Origin: Apostichopus japonicus
Lineage: Eukaryota; Echinodermata; Holothuroidea; Aspidochirotida; Stichopodidae
Length of the DNA: 64,000 nucleotides
Direction of reading: 5' to 3'
Assembly: GCF_037975245.1 (NCBI RefSeq)
Contig: NC_092577.1
Coordinates: forward strand, 10,141,013 to 10,205,012
Part shown: positions 52,034 through 62,299 of the stretch, piece after piece
Position numbering within the stretch: position 1 is the first letter of the stretch
Layout: each line of letters begins with the position of its first letter
Translations under genes and position numbers: made by a program
The notes under the pieces: generated by a model
Told to the model about the DNA's origin: nothing
What the model saw: the letters and a program-made list of their open reading frames with translations, nothing else
Databases searched by the model: none

Positions 52034-52260
52034 GAGCATTGTAGTCAAGTGGTTAAGGGCTTAAGGCAGTAGACTTTTCATCTAAGGTTTGCAGGTTTGA
52101 GTCCAGGCCAGATCAATATGTTGTGTACTTGGGTAAAGCACTTTATCTGCATTGCTTCTCTTCACCCAGGTGTGTAAATGGGGACTTGTGAGGTAACTTG
52201 TAATTTATAGTTGTGTGGGCCGCTTTGCGGTTGTACCCTATGGTTAATTTTAACTCAACT
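52034..52260 (+). mobile_element. tRNA-derived SINE, family A, copy 3
   Basis: A-box TAGTCAAGTGG (52042-52052) and B-box GGTTTGAGTCC (52094-52104), with a small insertion (GGCTTAAGGCAG) between them. It is followed by TTGTGTACTTGGGTAAAGCA and TTCACCCAGGTGTGTAAATG, like copies 1 and 2. Confidence 0.82.
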
Positions 52261-53560
52261 TTGCTCGCACAGTACTTTACGTGGAAAGCAAATATTTGCA
52301 TCACCATTTGGGGAAGCTGTCATATCGACTCTTTGGAGAGAGCTGTATGTAATTAGCAAGTTACAAACTTTATTACAGCCTTAGCATCTGAGTCTCTTTG
52401 AAATGTTATTTCATTAGAAGAGAGAAAATGTAAGCAAGTGATAGAAATAAAATAAAAAATCTTCCCTAAAAATGATAATCAATAAATATGCCTGGTATGA
52501 CAGCATTAAAATGAAATTTCCCCGAGCTGATGAAACTGTTTACCTTCCAAGTTCAAATATGGTTAGGGTGACTGTATTTTACTCACTAGACGGAGCAAAA
52601 GGTAGAAAATGATAAAATTGTCCACCCTCTAAGTTTAGGTTAGCAACATGTTAAAAGGATAGTTACGGAAACATTGCCACTTTGACCTTACAGTGAGTGT
52701 TTAATTTAATTAATCACATAATGAATAATTAACAGAGCTCTTTGTCATTATTAGACCAGGTGTGCAAAATTGCATGTGATCAACAAAAGTGGGACAGAAA
52801 TATGTTGAACAAAAAGAAACAACAACAACAACTAGCTACTGTAATATTATACAAATAAATAACACATACATGTATGTACATACGTTTATGCCTAGAGGCC
52901 TATATCACCCTTGTAACAGGTGTAGGGGGGGTGGGGTGTCGGTCCTGAGTGAGGGTCATGACAAAACGGGTGATAGTGTGATGATACTTACAGTAAGGTA
53001 AATTGGAGGGAGTAGCAACAATTGTTAATGTTTTACCTTCAAAGAAGGAGAATGAAAGAACCTTTCAGAACAACAAGGTATCTTTTGTGCATGTTATTGA
53101 CACTGAAATTCTTGCCAAAGGTGTCTAGGTGATGAAAGTCATGAAATATTCAGAACGGAGTATTAAAAACCCTTAATAACTCGCTATATAATCATAAATT
53201 TCCAGACATGCGAAAGTATCTTAAAAAGTGTCGTTTATAGTTTGATCTGTGTACAGTGTTACATCGAGCAAATACACAGTCAATACAACAGTGAAAGGGT
53301 CATCAGCTGGAAACCAAATGTGAACGTAGCTACATATCGGACACATCATCAATATCAGTAATTCCTCCCTTCCTTCCTCTATCGTTTTACTGTCCTCTCT
53401 CTCTCCATGGTGTACCTCATCATCGTCGTAGTCGGTACAATCTCAGACCTGGCTGGAGAGTCGTTCCTTTCACCGTTAGTTAGAGGCAGCCTCTAACTGT
53501 TCATTTAATTGAAAGTGCCTGTCAGGGTTGCCATGTACCAAATTATCCCACCAGTATTAT
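52261..53560. other. non-coding stretch
   Basis: AT-rich with a G run at 52927. A 29-codon frame MVYLIIVVVGTISDLAGESF at ~53408 was seen but not supported. Nothing else recognised. Confidence 0.35.
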
Positions 53561-53571
53561 TTCCCAATCCT

Positions 53572-53647
53572 TCAATCGTTGGGAATTTCAAATCCAGCCT
53601 CCATGAGTAACTGTCTTTCAGTCTCCACACGTAGCTGTGTGTTGTAC
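53572..53647 (-). CDS. orphan 3'-terminal exon candidate on the - strand
   Basis: Read on the - strand after CATCCCCCTCAG, 76 bases give YNTQLRVETERQLLMEAGFE then IPND and TGA. The hydrophilic, helix-like sequence and good acceptor suggest the last exon of a gene lying at higher coordinates, but no partner exon was identified and no family is recognised. Confidence 0.3.
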
Positions 53648-53649
53648 CT

Positions 53650-54848
53650 GAGGGGGATGACTCAGTTACTACTGTTGACAGAGGAGTGTGTACAGTTCAG
53701 TATGTAACTCACCACATGATGTGTGTGTGTAGTACTAGTATGATGCTGTGGCATACTGTATGAGCTGTATGTGTGTGGTGTGTATAGGCAAACAGGCATC
53801 AAAACCTCCCGTGACTGGGAAAAATGTAAGGCTTTGTTCATCTGATCCAAGCCCAAAATGAATGGTAAATCTGATATGAAAACTTGAATTTGACCTCTGG
53901 AGTGAATGGTACACAATGCATTGAATGAAACTACAGGGTTTTTTTTTTGGCCAAAAGGGAGCTAAGTTTTTGCTTAGATCTGCACACCACCATATTGATA
54001 GTTAAAAATAGTACAGTATAGTGTTTTGTGCAAACTTTATATCTGATCTGCCCTTTTGAATGCTAAGAACTTGAGTGTGTGGCCATGATAAAAGATTCAC
54101 TTATCAGTAAGAAAGAACATTGTGAAACTGGTTTCAGTTACACTGTCAGGTGGACCGTGTAATGTGTAGGAATATGAGTTTTGATAAATTTCTTTGATAA
54201 AGTAAGTAATCTTTTTTTTTCATGATTTGTAAGTAACAATGTAGGTGAAAATTTGACCTGGCGACAAGAATCTGAATGCATTCTGAATGGAACCTCATTG
54301 TTGTATCTGATTGGGTTAAAACTTAACTACATGGGAGGGGGGGGGGGAAAGAGGGGATAGCCAGACTGTATCTATAGTGCATAATATCTTTCAGTAGGCC
54401 TGCACTCCGCTGGTTTGTGGAGATGATCTCTATTGTTTGGGATAGATTCAGCCTTGTTGCAGCCTTGGATTTTGCAGAGTTGACTTAATGCCCTCCCTCC
54501 CACCCTCTACTGAGTCGCCAGTCCACCTCCGCACTTTGCTGAACCTGCCACTTTCTGAATTTGTACTGATTTCTGAAAAAAAAACATCAAGTATCCACAT
54601 TTACCCCCCCCCCCCCTCCCCCTTTTTTTATAAATATTTGAACTTCAAGTTAATGGCAGTTTTAATTTCATTTTGAGTACAAGTTTTACAGCACTGTCAG
54701 TGTTTCAGATTTCATGCGTCTGTGATGATCTATTATGTTTTCAAGTAGCTTTTCCGTTCAGAGTACATAACAGGAAGGACAGAGTGTAAACTGTGCCAAG
54801 TATTAAAGCAAAGTGCTGACAGCAGTGTCTCTACTGACGTGTCTTATA
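53650..54848. other. non-coding stretch
   Basis: TG-rich simple sequence near 53710-53790, a G run at 54337 and a C run at 54605. No supported gene. Confidence 0.35.
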
Positions 54849-55156
54849 TCATAATCATAATCATAATCATAATCAGCAGTTATTTTTACGACGCTTAAGC
54901 GACCACAAATGTGGGAGAAACCCGCCAGGGCTTATGGATTACAACTTACACGTCGGGTGGCTTCCAATTCAACAATTTAACTCAAATTTGGAATCTTTTC
55001 AATTTAGAAAGTCATTTCAGATGGGAAAACCGTAGATTGCTCTTGGATGAAAAACCCACCTTACTATGACCCGGCCAGGAATCGAACCCCAAACCTCCCG
55101 ATTGCTAAGCCTCATTGCTTCAAATGCCACCGCCTTTATACACTCGGCCACAGCAC
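54849..55156 (-). mobile_element. tRNA-Ser-like SINE, family B
   Basis: On the - strand it starts GCTGTGGCCGAGTG (A-box 55141-55150), has B-box GGTTCGATTCC (55078-55088) and then a body with GGGTTTCTCCCACATTTGTG and GCTTAAGCGTCGTAAAAATA. It ends in (GATTAT)n at 54849-54874. The long A-to-B spacing fits a serine-type tRNA ancestor with an extra arm. It is distinct from family A. Confidence 0.85.
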
Positions 55157-55159
55157 CAG

Positions 55160-55985
55160 TAATATGATGTATACGACACAGAATGTTATGCCAACTCCTT
55201 ACAAGATGTGCCATGGGTTGTACTAAAGTGTGTTCTCACAAAAAGAAAAACATGAATAACAAAGGGGGGAAGAGAGACAGAGGAGGTGGGGGGCAGGGAG
55301 GGGGAGGGGGACTAGTGAATATTTGCTGCTGCCTCCTGGCCTGGTACATCTGCTATGATAGTCCTATTATCCTTGAAGACCTGGTTGCCTGGTTTGTTTT
55401 GAACTTTATTAATATGCTTTACAGGTACCAATATTGCTTTTTTAGATTTTTCCTATATAGTGACAGTGCAGTATCTGACCATGTGACCAGCAACATATAT
55501 GTTGATATACATTTTTCTCAAGTGTTTAGTCTATGGTAGAAGTATCTGCATACATGCAAACATAATAAAAAAAAAATGAAAAATGCCATAGTTGCTTTAA
55601 ATCAAGCTGTGCAATGTTTCAGTATTAAACATCGTCTAGTGTTTGTTTTGAAATGAGGTTATGATTGGGGTTATCAACTCAAGTGTTACATGTATTGTTT
55701 CCATGTAAAGATTCTTCAAGTGGTTCATTGTTTTGGATGTCCTGTTAATAGTTAATGTTGCTGATATTACCCTGCAGTGACCTGCAAACTAAAAATTTAT
55801 GTCAGTTTAAAGTGTGTGTGTCAGACTTGGTGTGAGTATGCTAGCAATAATATGAGTGCAGGTAGATTTAACCTTGGTATGAGAATGGGTAACAGGTACA
55901 AGGGGCTAAGAATAATCTGAAGTACCCCATCTTACATTAATATCTATATACTAGATTCCCACTGGTAGACCCTGGGTATTGTATA
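55160..55985. other. non-coding stretch before the 31-bp array
   Basis: G-rich purine tract at 55264-55315. The 118-codon frame through it (GGKRDRGGGGQGGGG) is low complexity. No supported gene. Confidence 0.4.
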
Positions 55986-55999
55986 GTACATGACTGTGT

Positions 56000-57335
56000 T
56001 TATGAGTAAAGTCATGTTCACGAGTAGTTGTGTTTCACAGTACAGGCTGATTAAAGTCATGTTCACGAGCACAGTCATGTTCAGGAGTACAGCCATGCGC
56101 TCGAGTACAGTCATGCGCTCGAGTACAGTCATGTTCAGTATTCATGTTCATGAGTACAGTCATATTCAGTATTCATGTTTATGAGTACAGTCATGTACAG
56201 TATTCATGTTCATGAGTACAGTCATATTCAGGATTCATGTTCATGAGTACAGTCATATTCATGAGTACAGTCATGTTCATGAGTACAGTCATACTCATGA
56301 GTACAGTCGTATTCAGTATTTATGTTCATGAGTACTGTCATGTTCAGTATTCATGTTCATGAGTACAGTCATGTTCAGTATTCACTTTCATGAGTACAGT
56401 CATGTTCAATATTCATGTTCATGAGTACAGTCATGTTCATGAGTACAGTCATACTCATGAGTACAGTCATATTCAGTATTCATGTTCATGAGTACAGTCA
56501 TGTTCAGTATTCATGTTCATGAGTACAGTCATGTTCAGTATTCATGTTCATGAGTATAGTCATATTCAGCATTCATGTTCATGAGTACAGTCATGTTCAG
56601 TATTCATGTTCATGAGCACAGTCATGTTCAGTATTCATGTTCATGAGTACAGTCATGTTCATGTGTACAGTCATGTTCAGTATTCATGTTCATGAGTACA
56701 GTCATATTCAGCATTCATGTTCATGAGTACAGTCATGTTCAGTATTCATGTTCATGAGCACAGTCATGTTCAGTATTCATGTTCATGAGTACAGTCATGT
56801 TCAGTATTCATGTTCATGAGTACAGTCATGTTCAGTATTCATGTTCATGAGTACAGTCATGTTGAGTATTCATGTTCATGAGTACAGTCATATTCAGTAT
56901 TCATGTTCATGAGTACAGTCATGTTCAGTATTCATGTTCATGAGTACAGTCATGTTCAGTATTCATGTTCATGAGTACAGTCATGTTCAGTATTCATGTT
57001 CATGAGCACATTCATGTTGAGTATTCATGTTCATGAGTACAGTCATGTTCAGTATTCATGTTCATGAGTACAGTCATGTTCAGTATTCATGTTCATGAGT
57101 ACAGTCATGTTCAGTATTCATGTTCATGAGTACAGTCATGTTCAGTATTCATGTTCATGAGTACAGTCATGTTCAGTATTCATGTTCATGAGTACAGTCA
57201 TGTTCATGAGTACAGTCATACTCATGAGTACAGTCATATTCAGTATTCATGTTCATGAGTACAGGACATGTTCAGTATTCATGTACATGAGTACAGTCAT
57301 GTTCACGAGTACAGTCATGTTCACGAGTACAGTAT
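56000..57335. repeat. 31-bp minisatellite array, >35 copies
   Basis: Built from CATGTTCATGAGTACAGT plus CATGTTCAGTATT. Long stretches are perfect; a block variant (ATGAGTACAGTCATACTCATG) recurs at ~56290, 56450 and 57215, showing higher-order copying. Divergent units lie at both edges (CGCTCGAGTACAG at ~56100). Confidence 0.95.
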
Positions 57336-57339
57336 CATG

Positions 57340-59080
57340 CCAAAATGACCAATTTGATGCCAACTTATTGTACAAGTAGATGGGAAGAGACATGGTGACT
57401 TGTTAATACCCAATCCTGGGAGTTGTATGGTTTCAGGAATCCAGCAAATAAAAAGGTCTTGCAAACAGTATTGTACCTGACTATTTCTAGATCAAATTTG
57501 GTATGGTGAGGATGGCACTGAACACAAAGAAAGAAAGAGAGAAAAAAACAGCCGTTTTTCAGTGACTCTACTTCTCACCATAATCAAACGAGACAGATAG
57601 GAAAATAGCCTGAGGGGACATTTTGATGGACACAATTATCGCTGCAAAATGCTCCAAAAGTTGTTTTAATCATTTTTGCTGAAGGGTTTTAGCATAGTTT
57701 CACTGGGATGTCTCTGTCAAGCTAATAGTTGACATGTTCCACTCATTTTTATGGGCACCCCACATGGAACATTAGTTTGATTTTTTTCTTTGACCAAGAT
57801 TTATTTCAACTGTCACTCAAGCTTTCGTCTGCTCTTCCAGTTCATGGATGTTATTCTGTTAGGTATAAATGTAGCCATCTTTCTACCCTTATTAATCCAG
57901 CCCTATCACTCCTCAAATATCTGTCCATTTTTCTATTTGTCATTTCGTCTAATACGATGGCAAAGTTCAGGAAATCTTCAAATGATTATATCTCTCGTCC
58001 TCAGACTTGTGCTTTTAGGATGGAAGTTTTGGCAAAATAAATTTTCCATCCAGTTGCAAAATCCTCCGATAAATAACCCCGTATTTCAGAGTGCTCGCTT
58101 CCTGTGCTTTGATATTTGCACACTGTGTACCAAGTGCTCACTGTGTCAGTGGCGTTTAACACTGACCGACATATATTCCTTTTGAACAGTGTTTTCAGTG
58201 TGTTAATCCTTCCTGTATGATGATGGATCTGTGAGTAGGAGGTTTATCATGGCTTGGAAGTAAATAAACAGATAGTTGCATATTATCCAGAGTTATGTGG
58301 AATCTTTTTGAGGTCTTGCCAGGAAACAGAGCTTAGTAACTCTCAACAGCCCTTTGTTGCAGGGGAGAAGAGAAAGTGTGGTCTTCCAAGCATGAAATTG
58401 AGAGATAATAAGCTTGGCCTGCTTGCGTGTATGCATGTGTGTGTGTATGCATTGTGTGGTAAGGTAAGATAATACCTTACTGGCCCTTTAGGAAAATCAC
58501 TGCATTGGTATTGCAAGAATTTACTCTGCACAGCTGTTCTCATCACACATGTGCTTGAAATACCAGAGTGGAGTCAAACAAATTAGGATTTTATGCTTTG
58601 AGCTAGTCAGGTTGTTCATAATTTAAATTCTATCACTTTTGTGTACATATTGTTATATTCATTACTCAACATATTTATAACAAATCGAAGGGGCGGGGGT
58701 GGGGAGGGGGAAGGAGGAGACATTCTGTAAGTTATGAAAAACAAAAACAATGGTACTTTTATTACTGTTTTATAGGATCAAAGGTCACCATTCCTTTATC
58801 CAATCTACCAAAGAGTGAGTAAAAGATCGCTTAAAACCTAAATAGTTTACATGCTATGTCAGCACTCTGCTCTTAAAGGATTTATCCTTTCAGATTAATC
58901 CTACAGAAGATGTTGAGGAGTGTAGAATGGTTTAATAAATTTCACAGTGAACCTACATGTCTCCACATAATTGTTGCATTTCCCTCATCACTGGACATTC
59001 AAAGAGTTTAACCATAATTGTATCTAAGTTACCACAGGTCTGTGAGTGGTCTTGCCTGAGTGAATTGCATTTTTGGTATA
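57340..59080. other. stretch with no recognised gene
   Basis: Two overlapping + frames at 57729-58185 (103 and 131 codons) show no domain or codon signal and are not called. A G-rich tract is at 58690. The only exon-like item is the 39-base block at 58776. Confidence 0.4.
58776..58814 (+). CDS. possible 39-base exon, phase 2-2
   Basis: After TACTGTTTTATAG; donor GTGAGT. In phase 2 it reads IKGHHSFIQSTK without stop. The size and phase equal those of exon 3 of the 48005 gene, so it could be a later exon of that gene, 8.5 kb downstream. All three frames are open or nearly so, which weakens the case. Confidence 0.2.
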
Positions 59081-59095
59081 GTTATACCCTGGACA

Positions 59096-59382
59096 GTTGC
59101 TTGGAGAAATAGTAAACAGAAAGCTCACTTACCTTGGCCACATCCTCAGAGGAAGTGGTAGTGCATTGACACTCCAAATAATAGAGGGGAAGGTAGAAGG
59201 AAAGAGGAAGGCTGGACGTCAAAAGAAGCAGTGGTATGACAACATCAAGGAATGGACAGGATTGAGCCTAGCGCAAGCTAAGCGTCTAGCTCAGAACAGA
59301 ACTACCTGGAAGGAGGAGATAAGGAGATGCGTCAAACTGATAGACAATCGTCAGTATTCACGGCGGCCGAAGAAGAAGAAGG
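59096..59382 (+). pseudogene. 5'-truncated LINE (RTE-like) 3' end with target-site duplication
   Basis: The frame reads RKLTYLGHILRG, then GKRKAGRQKKQWYDNIKEWT and RLAQNRTTWKEEIRRCVKL, the conserved C-terminus of endonuclease-reverse transcriptases. It ends in a short (GAA)n tail. ATACCCTGGACA occurs on both sides, at 59084-59095 and 59383-59394, a 12-bp target duplication that fixes the insertion borders. Confidence 0.9.
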
Positions 59383-60059
59383 ATACCCTGGACAAGTCAC
59401 ATTCAACTTTAAAAAATCCTTGATTGGTTAGAATCAATTGATGTTCTGCTGTTTCAATAAGTACATATCTGCCAATAAAATTCCTGGATTATTATTCAAC
59501 AATTTGTTTAAATCTCAAAATCAGAACTATAAATTTCTGTCTCCGATTTGTGCATAATTATACCAACATATAGTAAAAATCTATTAATACACTCAGAAAT
59601 GACCGTTCCTAATTAAATGTTGCTGTATATATAATGTACAGTATAATGTTTATGAATTGTCTACATTAAAAGAATTCACATGATCCCTCCCTGTCTTCAA
59701 GGATAAATTTTCTTTCATCCAGTATTACAACCTTTTGCCGTTGAAATTCCTTTTTTTCCCCCTTTATTGGTATGATAATTCTTCTTGATTACATTAGTGG
59801 CTCTTAACCCGCCGCTCGAGGTGAGCCATCTCACTAGCCAACCTCTCATGGACTGAGTTCCTCTCATGGATTGAAATCACACTAGTTATATAGATATTGT
59901 CATCCTCTCACAGCTAGGTAAAACCTCCTCGTGTTCACTTCAATTAGAGAAATCAGATTTCACACCCTTGCTGTAACTCAGATTTTCGTATTGATGACAA
60001 TTTTTCGCAGGTCTGTAGAACTGGAGACTTGGTTTGATATGATTTCGTCTCTGACTCTC

Positions 60060-60535
60060 GTATTCGTTCGAGTCTCACGTGTTCGTTTGAGTCTCAACGG
60101 TCTGTTCCAGTCTCTCCGGTCCGGTCCGTTCCAGTTTCTCCGGTTCTTTCTATTTTCACCGGTTCAGTCTATTCTCTCCGGTTCAGTCTATTCTCTCTGG
60201 TTCAGTCTCCGGTTTGTTCTAGTCTCTCCGGTCCGTTCCAGTCTCTCTGGTTCAGTACAGTCTCTGCGGTTCAGTCTATTCTCTCTCCGGGTTCAGTCTA
60301 TTCTCTCTCCGGTCCAGTCTCCGGTTTGTTCCAGTCTCTCAGGTCCGTTCCAGTCTTTCCGGTTCAGTACAGTCTCTCCGGTTCGTTCGAGTCTCTCGTG
60401 TTCGTTCGAGTCTCTCATGTTCGTTTGAGTATCTCGTGTTCGTTCAAGTCTCTCCGGCTCATTCCAGTCTCTCAGGTTCAGTCTATTCTCTCCGGTTCAG
60501 TCTAGTCTCTCCGGTCCGTTCCAGTCTCTCCGATG
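60060..60535. repeat. ~19-bp pyrimidine-rich minisatellite
   Basis: Units such as CCGGTTCAGTCTATTCTCT, with CCGGTCCGTTCCAGTCTCT variants, alternate in blocks, preceded by CGTGTTCGTTCGAGTCTCT-type units. The 165-codon ORF with SLRFSLFS repeats is this array. Confidence 0.93.
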
Positions 60536-62235
60536 TAGGGTTCACAGGGAAGAGCCCTCTGTAGTTTGAACTTTGTAGAATGTGAGCATTGGTTGTTTCT
60601 TAAGTAAACAGTCCTGAGTGTTTGGTGTCATTAGGAAAATATTAAGTTTGCGAACTTACATATTTCACACGTGTGATAATGTTTACCTTCTGTGTCACAG
60701 TGTCCCTTCTGTTTTAACATTTTAACACCCTATTACCAACGTCATTTGAAGAATAATATAAAAGAAAGAAAAATAAGAAAGAAAGAAAATGCTCTCAGTT
60801 TGAACTAAAAAAGGTAAGGCCTTTATTTATTAGAGTGTGAACTATTCTGTCTGCAAAAATCCTTCAACATTAAGGTTGCTGCCCAGAAACATGATTTCAA
60901 TAAAATCATTTGAATAGAATTGAAATAGAAATACACAATTTTCCCACTTTAACCAACATCATTGGAAAAAGGGAGGGGGGGGGGGAGGGAACCCCAATCC
61001 GATTCTACTCAAAAAGGTTTGGTCTGTAACGAGAGTGATTTATAATATATGATTCTGTAAGTTCTCTACTGCCTTTACTGCACTATATATATATAGTATA
61101 GTATTAAATCTCTTCTTGTGTGACTGAGTGACTGCTACTTTTGTGTTATACGGTTGTATTGATTTTATATGCTCTACTCTCAGAAGCTCCCTTTTAGTCA
61201 ATAGTCATGTGCATATTGTTGTGTACAAACCACACACCTGTAGGTTTATAATGAATGTTTCTACAGGTAATGTCTAGAAGATCTTAGAGCTCTGTGCCCC
61301 CGCCGCACCGTGTGTGCGTGTCTCCGAGAATTAATTTGCATGAAAGTGGGCACTTTGTACAGACCTGTTTTATGGTGCATTTAGTGTAGTACAGTATGTA
61401 ATTGAGAGGTAAGATTATGAGGTTGGGTGAGATGTTAGTAAAGAAACTGTTTCGAGACTGTAATCTATAAAGATCGTCAGCGTTTGGCCTCAAATTATCA
61501 GCATGCTGAAGATCGCAAGAAGTTTTTGAAAATTATACATTCCTAAAGGCTCTGATTCTCCTTCATATTATTTTCTTGTATCTATCGATGAGGGCTCAAT
61601 AAGAATTAAAATATTATGCGTTATTGAAGCAAAATACTTTTGGGTTTGACAATAAATTGCCTTTTGAAATTTAAGCATTATTGACCATTATTGAACTTTA
61701 TAGCATATTTTGGGAGCAGTGCTGGTAACATAATGAGAATATGTAAATGATTTAAGGCCTTGTTCATATTTGAGAATGGAAGCCTGGGAGATATGGGATG
61801 CTGCTTGTCCCTGGGAAGGTATCGAAGCTGACCCTAGAGGTGCGCCCACATTTGAGCATGCAAGGTGGATCGAAGACGAATGAAAGAATGAATCTAAACA
61901 CAAGTCACGATGATCGTTTACAATTCACTGTGAGGACTTAGTTCTGCATGTTCATGTAAATTACTTCTGTGCCAGTTTATGGGGAGGTGACCAGGTCAAG
62001 TAACCTGTGTCTCTTGATCTTCCGAGCGTCCACACAGATATAATCTCAATCGCTCCTGCGAGGTCAAGATCCTCACAAAAGGGGACATCACCATTGCGTG
62101 GTCTGATCCTGAGTATGCGAGCGTCCACACTACAGTCCTTGATCGACCTTGCGGGGTCAGATCCTCCTTGTGTTCTTAAATTTTGTGAACGAGGCTTCTA
62201 AGTTGTGTTCGTATTTTTCAATTTACTTCACTCCT
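60536..62235. other. stretch with no recognised gene
   Basis: AT-rich, G run at 60976. A loose duplication around GCGAGCGTCCACAC and GTCAGATCCTC at ~62030-62160. No supported exon. Confidence 0.35.
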
Positions 62236-62239
62236 CTCT

Positions 62240-62278
62240 TACCTGTCTCCTACAAGACTGTGTTGTAGGAGACAGGTA
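62240..62278. repeat. perfect 16-bp stem hairpin
   Basis: TACCTGTCTCCTACAA (62240-62255) pairs perfectly with TTGTAGGAGACAGGTA (62263-62278) around a 7-base loop. The left arm's context, TTTACTTC(A/G)CTCCTCTCT.ACCTGTCTCC, recurs without the right arm at ~62810-62845, so the palindrome may have arisen by local inverted duplication. Confidence 0.85.
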
Positions 62279-62299
62279 CAGTAAGTATCCTCGTTCGTA

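Noticed and set aside
53408-53497. 29-codon frame MVYLIIVVVGTISDLAGESF
   Set aside because: Too short, no donor or partner exon, overlaps the region after the - strand exon candidate.
55017-55214. 65-codon - strand frame
   Set aside because: Covers the tRNA-Ser-like SINE head and body.
57729-58185. Two overlapping frames of 103 and 131 codons
   Set aside because: No domain, no splice logic and two competing frames; hydrophobic residues reflect T-rich DNA.
59931-60428. 165-codon frame with SLRFSLFS repeats
   Set aside because: 19-bp pyrimidine-rich array.
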